Positions 37,781 through 49,752 of a stretch of 64,000 nucleotides of DNA are shown piece by piece. Numbering within the stretch: the first letter of the stretch is position 1; every line of letters starts with the position of its first letter. The notes beneath the pieces were generated by a model. The model worked only from the letters and a program-made list of their open reading frames with translations. It did not search any database and was not told the origin of the DNA. Origin of the DNA: Larix kaempferi (lineage: Eukaryota > Streptophyta > Pinopsida > Pinales > Pinaceae); contig BSBM01000440.1 in assembly GCA_027924585.1 (NCBI GenBank), positions 13,051,501-13,115,500 on the forward strand, given 5' to 3'. The position numbers and the translations under genes were made by a program.

Positions 37781-40056
37781 ATGCCATCCCCGTCCAGCAA
37801 AAATAGTGCCCAGTCTACCCTTCTAAGGCCCCTGCAATTAAATCTAAGATTGAGAAACTCTTACAAGACATATTTCTTTTCCCATTGCTTACACATCATG
37901 TGTGTTTAACCCTGTCCCGGTTAATAAAAAGTAGGGAACCATTCATGTCTACACTGATTTTTGAGACCATAATTTAGCTTTCCCTAAGGAAAATTTTCCA
38001 ACACCATTCATCGATCAATTCATTGATTCATGTGCCGACAGTGAAATGTTATCCTTTATAGATGGGTTCTCCGGATATAACTAGATATGTATCTGCCCAC
38101 AAGTTCAGTAAAAAACTACATTTACCACACCATGGGGCGCATTCACATACAAAGATATGCCCTTTGGTCTTAATAATGTTGGGGTCACTTTCTAGAGTGC
38201 AATGGCCTATGTCTTTAATGATTTGTCTCACATCATCCTAGCCTTTCTAGATGACCTTACTGCCAAGTCCAAAAAATGATGCAAGCACCTTACCTTCTCA
38301 CCATCTTTAGACGATGTCACAAATAAAATATACGCTTGAACCCCCTTAAGTGTGTATTTTGTGTCACCACCGGATATCTCTTGGGATTCATTGTATTAAA
38401 ATATGGTATCACTGTCGACCCTTCAAAGGTCCAATCCATATTGGAGTTACCACCCTCGCGAACACGACGCCAATTGCAGAGTGTCTAAGGAAAATCCAAC
38501 TTCCTTCATCGTTTTTTCCCCAATTATGCCACTCAGGCCCATGGATTGTTATGAATCCTCATAAAGGATTTGCCATTCGAGTGGGATGACTATGCCCAAA
38601 CTGCCTTTGATTCTCTTAAACAAGCATTATCATCAACTCCCCTTATCTCTCCTTTGGACTTTGAAAAATATTTGATCTTGTCTATATCCACATCAGCTTT
38701 CATCGTGGCTAGTGTGCTAGTCCAATCCAGTGAGGACCACCAAAAAAATTTCATCTATTATATCAGCAAAATTCTCGTCGGACTAGCGCTCAACTATACT
38801 CAGGATGAGAAGCTCGCACTCGCAGTCATCCTTTCCATCCAGAAGCTCTGCCACTATATTATGTTCCGTAAATAAACCGTGGTTGTTGTATCGAACCCTA
38901 TGCAATGTATACTTATCTATAGACTTATCAATAGTAAATTTTGCATTGGATCATCATCTTACAATAGTTCAACCTCGAATTTGTTGTTCCCAAAATCAAG
39001 AAAGCCATGGATTTGGCTGATTTCATTACAAACCTTCCATCTACGACCTTAGGCAATTTTGTCCAGGACTAGTTACCCAATGAGCACATATTTCTCATCA
39101 CAAGTGATGATCCATGGCATGATGACATCCTTACTTATCTCCACACTCCAAAATTTTCTCCACACTTATCTTGGGATCATTGCTACAAGATATGTCACAA
39201 GGCACCGATATACCTCCTCATTGAAGACGTCCTATAACGTCCTAGCATCGACACTATCCTATGACGATGTCTAACACATGAAGAGGCCAAACAAGTTCTC
39301 AATGATTTCCATAGTGGCGCATGTGGAGGCCACCTCTCAAGACTAGCAATTGTTACAACCTGGATATTTCTATCCCTCCATATTCAAATATTGTGGCAGG
39401 TATTTTCCTTCAAAACATAGTCACCCCCAGAATCACTCCATCCAATCATCATCGCCGTCCCATTTTGCAAATGGGAAATTGATTTTATAGAATTCCACCT
39501 GACTTCGGCTCAAGGCCACCACCATATCATTGTCGTCGTGGACTACTTCACTAAATGGATCGAATCAATGCCCACATTTGAAGATATATTAAGATCGTTA
39601 GGCTTTAAACACAAATTCTCAACAGCTTACTACCCCCAAGCAAATGGCCAAGTTGAAGCTGTTAACAAAATTATCAAAACCATGCTCCAACGCACAGTAA
39701 ATAAGAATAAGACTAACTGGCACCACATGATATTTCCCATGGTGTATAATTCATCCTCCCAATAGAGTGTCAAATCCCCACCCTCCAATCTGCTATCGAG
39801 TTGCTGCCAAATACTCTCGACCTAGAATGGACACCTATTTACCTTGGATTGCCTCGATGAGGAATGTTGAGACTCCCTTCAACAAAATGAAGCCATGAAA
39901 TTTCATTCCAAGGCACACTATGACCAATACGTGAGACCACACACCTTCAAAGAAGGTGACTTTGTTCTCGTCTTCAACGCCAAGAAAGATAACAAACCAA
40001 GACCTGGTAAATTTGTCTCTAAATTGACAGGTCCCTATGTCGTTAAGAAATGTCTT
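37781..40056 (+). pseudogene. Decayed Tat reverse transcriptase, RNase H and integrase
   Basis: RT pieces lie across about 37780-38290: FPTPFIDQFIDSC, SFIDGFSGYN, DMPFGLNNVG and the catalytic-loop relic FLDDL (about 38248). RNase H reads FDSLKQALSSTPLISPLDF and NYTQDEKLALAVI (38570-38875). Integrase pieces are an HHCC-zone relic LTHEEAKQVLNDFHSGACGG (about 39275), VVDYFTKWIES (39535) and YYPQANGQVEAVNK (about 39630). The C-terminal region ends at GPYVVKK before the fold-back insertion; TDLEGVTLNHPVNELYLKC resumes after it. The order and motifs are those of the Tat clade. Not functional. Confidence 0.87.
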
Positions 40057-40633
40057 CCAAAATGAGCCCGATTAGAGGAAATTTCAATTTAAAATGGGCC
40101 TTCCAAAAATAATACAAATTCCATGTCATCATGTATTAGCCAATCAAAATGCTTTAAAATTAAAAAAAGGGAACACCTAAAAAAATTGGAGGGAAAAAAT
40201 AAAAACTACTTTTTTGGATCGTATTTTCAACTTATCTCCTTGTAGGTTTACTCAAATTTCAAGCGGGAGGACTCGTATTATGCATCCAACGAGTACCCAT
40301 GTTGAATACTTTTAACAACATCCACACCATGAAAAATCGAAAATACATTAAAAAACATGTTTTCTCTCACTAGAAACACATTTTTTAATGTATTTTCAAT
40401 TTTTCATGTGTGTATGTTGTTAAAAGTATGCATCATGGGTACTCATTGGATGCATAATTTAATTCTGCATCCAACGAGTCCTCTCGCTTGAAATTTGAGT
40501 AAACCTACAAGGAGATAAGTTGAAAATATGATCCAAAAAAGTAGTTTTTTACTCTCTCTCTATTATTATTTTATTATTTTCTTATTATTTTCCTTAGGAT
40601 GCCCATTTTTTACCCAAATTTCCTCTAATTAGT
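40057..40633. mobile_element. Fold-back (long inverted repeat) element inserted in Tat integrase
   Basis: About 577 bp that is almost a perfect hairpin. The left arm (about 40071-40366) and right arm (about 40385-40628) are reverse complements: ATTAGAGGAAATTT at left and AAATTTCCTCTAAT at right, and TCTCCTTGTAGGTTTACTCA in the left arm with its complement in the right. The interarm loop is a few tens of bases. ATGTCTT flanks both sides (40050-40056, 40634-40640), a probable 7-bp or longer target duplication. No coding capacity, so it is a non-autonomous DNA element. A Mutator-type origin is possible but unproven. Confidence 0.82.
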
Positions 40634-41514
40634 ATGTCTTAACCGACCTTGAAGGTGTCACCCTCAACCACCCGGTCAACGAGTTATATCTCAAATGCTT
40701 CTACCCTTAATACTTCAATACCCCACATGTATGCCTTGGTTTGGTTATATTATTTTTGCATTGTCAATACCTTGTTCATGTTCTTTACTATTGGGTATGT
40801 GTGCCGTATGTGTAGGATATCTACTAAGACAAGTTCACGACCAGTTTTTTTATGATAAAAAATCTCCATGCTTCATCAAATGGCGCCAAGTTCCCTACCA
40901 CATGTATCATTCCAAAACCAACATATAAACACTATATACCCTCCGTTTATAAGGCATTTTCCAGTATCCCTGCTGATAACCATAGGGCCCTAATTCCCAG
41001 TTTTGATGTGCCATCAATGCCATAGTTTGGAATAGTACGTACCCCATGTTTGTGTGCACCATTAACATCCCTATCATCAATTGGAATCCATGATGTCGAC
41101 CCCCCAAAAGTCTGAGGAATTTGATTCAACTTGAAAAGATCACCCCTTAGCTTCTCATTTTGTAATTGCACATTTACTCCACGAAGAAAACATTGTCAAA
41201 TTTCTCGGCTCATGTTATGATAAATATTCACAAAGCCCACCCAGACCTCCATGAACACTTTACCCTAATCAATCTTCTTCGTATTAGCACCCCCATAAAG
41301 ACACCAATGGGGCCCCCACCCTCAGAAGTAACTAGTTCTTTTCAGTTATCTTGTAGGTATACACTATATAGAATTGATTGATGGGGAACTCATCTTCGCA
41401 TTTGCAAACTAACCCCCACTTCACATTGGAAAGAATCTCACGACCCACTACAAAATGTGGGGACTACACCCATCAATAAAAATGGTCCCCCGACACACCT
41501 AAATTTGTGGGTAT
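40634..41514 (+). other. End of Tat integrase and its 3' region
   Basis: The first 80 bases finish the integrase C-terminal region (LEGVTLNHPVNELYLKC). The rest is non-coding up to the E3 insertion. Confidence 0.6.
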
Positions 41515-42695
41515 TGTTGGGAGCAGCCCAAGTGCAGGAAGTTTTGATGACAAAGGTACAATTAGGTGAGGCATAACATTGACTTTTTTTGGGAGAAGCA
41601 ACTCCACAATTCCTGAGAGAAGGGTATGGAGTGAAGCGAAGTTGACAGTAAAGGACCCGTCCCCTTAGTAAAGACGAAGTACTAAGGACAACCAGAGGTA
41701 GTTGGAACAGTTATGGATGAAGTCAAGAACTGTCAGCCACAAAAGTGGAGAGTAAATAAGCGGAATGGTGCAAAGGATGCGCCAATGTAGAGTTAGGGCC
41801 ATGCAGTCAGAACTGCGACTGCCAGACAAAGTGTCAGATTCAGAGAAGCGACGCAAAAGGACAACAGAGCTCCAATGAATTTAAGAAAGCGTGGTTAATA
41901 GGAGAACCATGCCATTTTGGGTTTAAGGGTACTATGGGGGTTGGACCATAGTTATTGTAAAGATGTGACTTTCAAGCACAATCTATATAAAGGAAAATTT
42001 TGTATAAGGAAGGGTTAGAGAATTTGGGTAGAACATAGGATATATTACTAGATCTAGGCTGAGAGAGATCTAAGAGAGGAAAAAGAAGACTATGCGGTTG
42101 AGTGTGCAGAGATATATTCTAGAGAATATTTTGTAGCTGAGTGCACAGTTTGGAATTGTTACCCCTTCTAGGTAATATAATAATAGTTCCCGTGGACGTA
42201 GCTCCTATCCGGGGGGTGAACCACGTAAATCCCTGTGTATGTGTGTGAATATATGATATATTTTTTGTTCATGTATGATTATGCTTATCTATTTGATTTC
42301 ATATGTATGTGAATGAGAATGTTATGTTAAGTAAGTGGAACACACATATGTGAATGTTGCGAAGTCATGTTAAGTATGATAAATGTGTAGTTATAAGAGT
42401 AAAGATAGCAATGATTTAGCGAAGTCTGTAGGTTGTCAATAACTACGAGGTGCACATTTACATGTTGGTATTGTTATGTTAAGTATATGTTAAGAAAGGA
42501 GTACATTACGATCTCACATAACACAACCACGCATCACCAAGGTTATAGAATCCTGATTATGTAACCACCCATCTTCACTTCGGGTGAGACTTCAGCCTAT
42601 TCGCGGATTGATGCTGAAAGGGCCAATGAAGGGGATTTTTTTGGGTCTACAATAACAAGTTCTCCGAACTCGGGTCAGCTCAGAGTAAACCAAAA
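41515..42695 (+). repeat. 5' LTR of E3
   Basis: Starts TGTTGGGAGCAGCCCAAGTG and ends near AGAGTAAACCAAAA, against CCAACA in the partner. A TATA-like CTATATAAAGG lies at about 41985. Confidence 0.9.
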
Positions 42696-43356
42696 AATGG
42701 TTCCGTTTTGGTGCTAGAACTGGTGATGTGTGGTGTGGATGAGAAATAGAAGTGAAACAACAAATGGTTTTGTTGCCGACTTTGGACTAGTCGTGTTGGT
42801 GATATGCGATGTTGATGTGTCATCCTAGAAGAGAAGAAAGCACAACAAACGGTTTTGTTTCCTTGAGACTTTTTATTCCGGTGAAGTGTGATATTGATGT
42901 ATCAAATTCATGTGGAATCCACAGAAGACATAAATACAGAATTGGGTAAGCCGACAAGAACTTGAGTTTGCGAAGAAAGAAAACAGACACCCACATCTTA
43001 CCACAGAACAATGGTTGCAGAGGTATAGATTCATTGACCTGCATGAAATTTTCTTTGAATCTTTTTCTACTTATTTACATGAGTGGATATCGATGATAAC
43101 ATAATGGAAAATTTGTTTACGGGGTGGAGAACCTACAGTTTGGAATCCATACTTGATTCAGAAGCTTAAAGGGATTGACAACCAGATTTCAAGAGCAGTA
43201 GAATTGTCATTGGATAGTACTGGAAGGATATATTACATATTTTTTTGTGGAAACGTTGAAGTCCTACATCGCAACATAAGGATATTTATTCCAAGGATTT
43301 ATAGGTAAGTACCTGAAAAACCTAAGTTTATACATTAAAATGCTACTAGCTGAAAA
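42696..43356 (+). other. E3 leader with degenerate ~75-80-bp repeats
   Basis: Three diverged copies start around 42695, 42770 and 42850 with AAA(T/C)GGTT(T/C)(T/C)GTT. The first sits at the expected primer-site position (TGGTTCCGTTTTGGTGC), but I cannot match it to a tRNA with confidence. Confidence 0.5.
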
Positions 43357-44065
43357 ATGAGTCTTAAGAATGGAATCATATTCCTAGGGTTTGAGTCTAC
43401 AATGTTCAGTAACACAAATAGTGACATCGACGAAGATATTGGTATTTTTCGAAGTGTAAAAAGATATAAATTTATCACTAGAAAGAGGTCTTGTGAAGTT
43501 GAACCTCGCACATTCCTAGAAAATGAGTTAGGAAGTGATAGAAACTCATACCAAGTTGAGTTTGATAGTGAAACAAAACCCATACACATTGGCTATCAGC
43601 CTATCAATTTGCAGAAACCCATAGTTGAAGACAAAAATATTACTAGTTCGTAGAACACTAGTAGTAGTAATACTACAGGAGTAAGTACTCAGAATCCTCC
43701 AAGTAGTGGTATACCTTCATCGTTTGAGAATACTACACCTCCTAGAAGAAGAATGGTAGACGATATTAAGCTACATATTTTTAAAGTAAATGGTCTAGAA
43801 TATCCAAAGAAAAATTGGTTTCTTTGTGAAGTTGTATGGAATGTTAAGAAAGTACAAGATGATGTTATAAAACAACCTCAGCTAGTTATCACATTCAGAG
43901 ACAAAGCTTTAACATGGTTCATGAAATATTATGTTGGATAGAACATAACACTAGTGTATATAAAAAATGCGCTTATTAGATAATTTAAGAAACCTAAGTC
44001 AGAATATCAGTGCATTACAGAGCTAAAATAAATCAAACAGAAACCTAATGAGACGGTGTGGGAGT
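43357..44065 (+). pseudogene. E3 gag, N-terminal part (interrupted by E4)
   Basis: One frame from ATG 43357 with a few stops (TAG at 43651, another at about 43939, then more). It reads a Ser/Thr-rich N-terminus followed by a capsid-like segment: KVNGLEYPKKNWFLCEVVW and FRDKALTWFMKYYVG. It reaches NETVWEF at the E4 target site GGAGT. The frame resumes at 47141 with FDEKFKALLYQV, showing where E4 cut it. Family: Ty3/gypsy retrotransposon gag. Confidence 0.8.
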
Positions 44066-44847
44066 TTTTAGGATATTCCTATACTCCATCCTAGTCCCAC
44101 CAGTATTTTGATCATTTACATTTTCAGTCATGCATGCACCTTTTAGGGTTTGCATGCATTCTAGGGTTTGCATGCATTTTGCATGCATCCCAGTCATCAG
44201 TCCAACACCTAGCCCTCAGTTAGCCAGCCCCCAGGAACTTCTCACTATTCAGTTTTAGCCCTCTAGTTGCTTAATGCGCCCTTCTTCCTTGATTTTAGGG
44301 AGCAACTCGCCCTCCTTCACCTACCAGTCCAGTTGTCACTCAGTTACACTCAGTTACACTCAGTTACACTCAGTTACAGTCAGTTACACTCAGTTACATT
44401 CAGTTACAGTCAGTTACACTCAGTTACATTGAGTTACACTCAGTTACACCTACCAGAGTTAGTTTGACTGATGGTTGACAGTTACTTGAGCATTGATGAC
44501 TCCACTGATGATGATGAAGACTTCCAGTTGCGCTCCGATGATCATGAGGACACCTAGTTGTGCTCCGATGACACTCTATTGATCTTATGATCACTCTGAG
44601 AGGCTAATTCGAATTGCCACCTTGGGAATTCTAATCCTCTCTACCATTGTACTATTTATTTGTCCATATTGTGAATAATTAACTAGTATGACCGAAGTAT
44701 TATTGCTTCTATCTGAGTTCTACTGTACCATATTATTCTGTTGCTCATTATACTGCATGTATCACTCTTCTTCTATTTTCTTGCTTAATCATAATTATTC
44801 TCTTGTGAGATACATCATCTCTTAGATCTGCTGTGAGGATTTTCACA
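44066..44847 (+). repeat. 5' LTR of E4
   Basis: Begins TTTTAGGATATTCC (the partner has TGTTAGG, so the terminal G is mutated) and ends TTTTCACA. It holds an extra TGCATGC-rich segment near 44150-44190 and eleven copies of a 10-bp CAGTTACACT-type unit, which together account for its extra 59 bp over the right LTR. Confidence 0.92.
44336..44450. repeat. 10-bp minisatellite inside the E4 LTR
   Basis: Eleven units of CAGTTACACT/CAGTTACATT type here; eight more diverged units occupy the same place in the other LTR (46661-46742). It produces a spurious plus-strand frame rich in SVTLSYTQLH-like repeats. Confidence 0.9.
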
Positions 44848-44859
44848 TGGTATCAGAGC
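44848..44859 (+). other. Primer binding site of E4 (tRNA-Met type)
   Basis: TGGTATCAGAGC immediately after the LTR end. Confidence 0.95.
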
Positions 44860-45011
44860 ATGTTGAGAGAATTGTTTATCTCCATTCTTGAGAGTTTTTT
44901 GCAGTTTATTACCAAGATTTCGAGTGCAGCAGTTGCAGCAGTTTCTGCATTTTTTCAGTAGTAGTAGTTGCAGTTATTCTATATTGTTTTTGCAGGTCCT
45001 CTACAGCTTCC

Positions 45012-46232
45012 ATGTATTCATCAGGAATTACTCCTCTTGATCCACTCAACTATGATGAATGGAAACCAAGAATGATAGCAGACTTGAAGATCCATGATCT
45101 TTTTTATTGTTATTTTGAAAGAGAGTTCGAATCCCCTGAAGAGAAGATTGACTGGTTAAATAAAAGTGATATGCACTTTCAAGCAATAATGTTTTCTTTG
45201 TTTGCATACCAGAGATTCCAATTCAAATACCGTAATGGTGTTGAAATTCCAAAGGAGTTATGGACTCCAAAAGAGATATGGGCTCACCTGGATGGAAAAT
45301 TTGGCAGATAGAATGAAGGACTTGGTCCCAACCCATTCGAAAGCAAGCAAGGTGATGCATTTGCTCCACTTGATGGTCTCTCAGATCATGATGCATTCGC
45401 TCCTCCTGATGGTCTCTCAGATCATGATGCATTCACTCCTCTTGATGGTCTCTCAGATCATACACCAGTATCATCTCATATTGAAGTTGTTGACAAAGAA
45501 CTTGCAGATTCTCCGCTCATGCTCAAACTTTCTTCTCTTTCTATGCCAGCTCACACTCTAGATATTGCAGAAGGTCCTAAATCCTCTCTTGCATCAGAGT
45601 CTGTTGGTTTGCATCATGATCACATGATTATTTCAGAGGTCAAAACAGCTACTGAAGGTAATGCATTCGCTCCTCTCCAGCTATCTCCTCTTTTATACTA
45701 CTATATGATCATAAATTCATGCTTTGAGAAGGTTATTGAAGATTATGGCCATTGCCATTCGCTTGGGATAAATTCTCATGCATTTACTGGTTTTGATCTC
45801 ACCTCTCATGGTTCAAAGGAGATCTCAAGAAACCATGATTCAATTCTTGTATCTAATTTGGGTTCTAAGCAATTACTACTTGAGATAATTTCTCATGCAT
45901 CATATGATAGTTTTGATCTCACCCCTGCTGGTTCAAAGGAGATCTCAAGAAACTATTTTGAAAGTCTTAAATCTGATTTTGATTTCAAGCAAACATGTAA
46001 TAGTTATTTTTGGCATAATCTCACCCATGGTGGTTCGAAGGAGAAGACAAAAGACTATATGCACTTTCACAGATTTGATCCTACCTCAGCTGATTCGAAT
46101 CACAGGTTCAAGGATCATTCTCATACTATTGGATTTGTTCTCATCACATTCGATCTGAAGAGCAAGTACAATCACATGCTTTTTGAGCATGATCCACTTC
46201 TTCCCAAGAAGAAGATACCTCCAGACATATGA
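45012..46232 (+). pseudogene. E4 protein: truncated gag fused to an unknown repeat-containing region, one TAG
   Basis: A single 406-codon frame with one TAG (45309-45311). Residues 1-99 resemble the N-terminal domain of plant copia gag (ITPLDPLNYDEWKPRMIADL ... PKELWTPKEIWAHLDGKFG). Straight after the TAG come three tandem 36-bp units (45354-45461), each encoding a DAFAPLDGLSDH-type 12-residue repeat. The C-terminal half has repeated FDLT(S/P)xGSKEISRN-like segments (about 45790-45960) and matches no domain that I know. No zinc knuckle is present. The stop is the only interruption seen, so loss of the frame may be recent, or translation may end there to give a 99-residue gag domain. Confidence 0.75.
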
Positions 46233-46404
46233 CCAAGCATCACACATGCTTGAGTTTGGAGCATTTATTTTTATGTGTGCCTTACAGTCTATTTTTGAGG
46301 AGGGGGTATGTTTCCCATGGAATTTTCCCACTTCCTTGGTTTATTGATTGTTATTATTCATTGTATTGGGTGACCTTTGGTCTTAGTTACTAGGGCCCAG
46401 GATG

Positions 46405-46417
46405 GATTAAGGGGGGG
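46405..46417 (+). other. Polypurine tract of E4
   Basis: GATTAAGGGGGGG directly before TGTTAGG. The preceding 40 bases (GGGTGACCTTTGGTC..., AGGGCCCAGGATG) are nearly identical in E5 (61571-61621). Confidence 0.92.
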
Positions 46418-47140
46418 TGTTAGGATATTCCTATACTCCATCCTAGTCCCACCAGTATTTTGATCATTTACATTTTCAGTCATGCATGCACCTTTTAGGG
46501 TTTGCATGCATCCCAGTCATCAGTCCAACACCTAGCCCTCAGTTAGCCAGCCCCCAGGAGCTTCTCACTATTCAGTTTTAGCCCTCTAGTTGCTTAATGC
46601 GCCCTTCTTCCTTGATTTTAGGGAGCAACTCGCCCTCCTTCACCTACCAGTCCAGTTGTCACTCAGTTACACTCAGTTACACTCATTTACACTCAGTTAC
46701 ACTCATTTACACTCAGTTACATTCAGTTACACTCAGTTATACCTACCAGAGTTAGTTTGACTGATGGTTGACAGTTACTTGAGCATTGATGACTCCACTG
46801 ATGATGATGAAGACTTCCAGTTGCGCTCCGATGATCATGAGGACACCTAGTTGTGCTCCGATGACACTCTATTGATCTTATGATCACTCTGAGAGGCTAA
46901 TTCGAATTGCCACCTTGGGAATTTGAATCCTCTCTACCATTGTATTATTTATTTGTCCATATTGTGAATAATTAATTAGTATGACTGAAGTATTATTGCT
47001 TCTATCTGAGTTCTACTGTACCATATTATTCTGTTGCTCATTATACTGCATGTATCACTCTTCTTCTATTTTCTTGCTTAATCATAATTATTCTCTTGTG
47101 AGATACATCATCTCTTAGATCTGCTGTGAGGATTTTCATA
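46418..47140 (+). repeat. 3' LTR of E4
   Basis: TGTTAGGATATTCC ... TTTTCATA, followed by duplication GGAGT. About ten substitutions and two repeat-length indels separate it from the left LTR. Confidence 0.92.
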
Positions 47141-48223
47141 GGAGTTTGATGAGAAATTCAAAGCCTTGTTATATCAAGTTAGCTTTGAAATAGCATCGCA
47201 ACAACATCTAGAATGGTTCATAGCTGTGTTGTTTCCCCACATTAGATTACCATTGATGCAACAGAAATTAACCTCGCAAACATAATAATTGGAAATTGCG
47301 ATGAAGCTAGAAGCTTTGCGCATAGGAGAGACTAGCACAGGAATGGTACAGATACAGACACAACTAGAAAGCTTGACATTATAGCTACAAGATATGAAGA
47401 AATGAAAAGAAATAAGAGAAGAGTTTTGGTGCACTAAATGTAAAGGAGAATGACATTCCAAGGAACACTGTCCTGTATTCAAATATTACATCACTAGTGG
47501 AGCACTGAATCCATTGAATCAACAGTAAGGACCATGGTGCGATATTTTTCGATGTAGAGGACGTCGCCTAGAGGACTATTGCCTACTTCAATAGTATGTA
47601 TAGACACCAAAGAAACTATACTGCACATTTTGTAATTCAGTTGTCCATGATGATACCAACTGAAGAGCATATGAACTCATGATAGAAAGAAAACATAATG
47701 TCTACAAAGTATAAGGAGAAACACAACACAATAATGAAAATGTACAGTATGATCAAGGCATATACAGAGGATGTGGTGGATTCAGAGGAAGAGGACGTAA
47801 CATTGGACAAGGACGAGGAAGAGGTCAGGTAGTCTACTATAACTACACACAACCTAGACATTTAGCAAAAGACTGCCAAAACCCTTGCACTACTTGTAAG
47901 TACTATAAGTCATTTCACCATGTCATTGAAGCATGTCACATTTTACAAGGAAAAATGCAAGAGAAAATACCAGAAGGACAAAACCAAAATATTCAGATGA
48001 TCGCAGCTGAGAAAAGAAACCAAGATCACAACATCCATGTTGTGACGCGAAGTGGAGCTGTGACAGGAAATAATTGGACAAACGAAGCTTTGACTTTTGA
48101 AGATCACATAAATAGACCAACGACTATTGATGGGCCTTGGGTAAGAAAAGCAACTGGAATTTTTTTTGCATTTGACCCTAATCAAGAGAAAAAGGTATTC
48201 ATGGAAGCAAGAAAAGGATTTTA
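47141..48223 (+). pseudogene. E3 gag, C-terminal part with zinc knuckles
   Basis: Continues the gag frame after E4: FDEKFKALLYQVSFEIASQQ. It then carries knuckle-like motifs, CTKCKGE*HSKEHC (a stop where Trp would fit), YNYTQPRHLAKDC (first Cys replaced by Tyr) and CTTCKYYKSFHHVIEAC. Gly/Arg-rich sequence (GRGRNIGQGRGRGQ, about 47790-47830) precedes the second. The tail at 47955-48223 is open. Numerous stops. Confidence 0.78.
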
Positions 48224-48527
48224 GGACTCAAAACCTTCGACCACAAGGATCCAATTGCGAAGTGATCAAACAACGGTATTGGATATGCCAACCTCGTATG
48301 ATGGATCACAGACTTCACCGGAACAGATAAGGCCTATTATGCAGTTTCTACAAAGTTGCATAAAGCTGCTAAGGCATGGAAACACCTTAGGATAATTACA
48401 CAACCTATTGGGACATTACAAACAACGTAATATAGTAAATGATGCACATAGAGAAGTTCATCATATCAAGAACCATAGAAGGACAAGAAGAGAAATGAGG
48501 GTAAATGCATAGATCAGATATTTTGAA

Positions 48528-48824
48528 ATGAACCAGGTCATTCTCGACCTAGGATCGGAGGTGAATGTCCTAGAAAATCAAACATGGGAACAAATGGGGA
48601 AGCCAAAGTTATCTTGGTCTCCTATGCAATTGAGGTTAGCTAACAAGCAAACGGTTATACCTTTTGGGATATTATCAAGTGTTCTTATTGACATTGATGG
48701 AGTGCAAAGTAAAGAATACTTCGAGGTTATTGATATCATAGATGACAGTAATCCTTATCTTGCATTATTGGGGATTGACTGGGCAATTGATAATCTCACA
48801 ATTATCAATCTGAAGAAAAAATAG
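48528..48824 (+). pseudogene. E3 aspartic protease domain
   Basis: ILDLGSEVNVL is a retropepsin active-site segment in which the D-(S/T)-G triad reads D-L-G. NPYLALLGIDWAID near the end is the usual second motif. The frame stops at TAG 48822-48824 and continues for some codons as a linker (MIFEGLDIRVIAPLNPS). Confidence 0.8.
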
Positions 48825-49114
48825 ATGATATTTGAAGGACTGGATATCAGGGTCATCGCACCCCTAAATCCTTCATAAGGACCTAGGTATGTTGAACCAG
48901 TACAAGAAGAATGCAGAGCTCAAGAACTTGATAATATCTACAAGATGATAGTGAATCACGCAGATTACATTAACCCTACACATGATGGAACATTGAGATG
49001 GATATGCGATAGTTATCACCAAGAGCCGAATGCATGAAGTATCACCAAGACGATGTGCGAAGATAACAAAGTCACTATGATGGATTGGAACAGAGGTAAT
49101 TCCAATTCCTACTT

Positions 49115-49752
49115 ATGATGGTTTGGGTAATATCCATGCATTTTTTCACGAATATTTAGCATCAGTTTCAGATGAGCATAAGCTAGCAACATTGAATACA
49201 GCATTGCGAGCTACACCTGCTAGATGGTGGGCTGCGCATAAAGAGAACCTGAACACATGGGAAGAATGTAAGCACATGATGGAAATTAGATTTGCAGAGC
49301 CAAATAAGATTGTACAAACAAAATACAATGGACAGACTGATCCTAGAGATCATATAGAGTTTTGCTTGAAAGCATGGATCCATATACCTAAGACAAAATG
49401 GGTTCATATGTTTGTGCACACATTAGATCCAATACCAAAAAACTAGTATACAGAAGCAGAACATTGCAGAGGCATAACAAATTGGCACATAATGATAAAC
49501 AACTTTCAATCCACTTTCAGTTTTGAGGATGATTTTTCGATTGTCAATGAGGCTTTACAGATCATTAAAAATAAGATATTTAATGATGTCGTATTACCTG
49601 TATATAAACAACCAGACTGGGAAATACAGATGGAACATGCCCTTGAATGTTATAAATTCGCGCTAGACGAAGATGAGGATGAGGATGAAGATCCTCGCGA
49701 TGTGAATATACCTGAGTCTGAAGGAAAACATGATGTACAAGAACATGATTAA
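49115..49752 (+). pseudogene. E3 gag-like (capsid-type) domain between protease and RT
   Basis: The frame from about 49115, with one stop at 49444-49446, reads LATLNTALRATPARWWAAHK, TWEECKHMMEIRFAE and ending IMINNFQSTFSFEDDF. This is the pattern of a retrotransposon gag capsid (helices around a WW pair). It then runs through an acidic tail (DEDEDEDEDPRDVNIPE) into the RT polyprotein. A regular gag with knuckles lies upstream of the protease, so this is a second, separate gag-like domain. I recall comparable sequence upstream of RT in some plant gypsy polyproteins, so it may be a family trait. Function unknown. Confidence 0.68.

Larger units (their letters stand above)
44066..47140 (+). mobile_element. 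E4: small non-autonomous copia-type LTR element (gag-only)
   Basis: LTRs at 44066-44847 (782 bp) and 46418-47140 (723 bp) are flanked by a 5-bp duplication GGAGT (44061-44065, 47141-47145). The tRNA-Met primer site abuts the left LTR and GATTAAGGGGGGG abuts the right LTR. The internal 1570 bp holds one 406-codon frame with a single TAG. There is no protease, integrase, RT or RNase H. LTR ends and the pre-LTR block are shared with E5, so both belong to one family. Confidence 0.92.
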
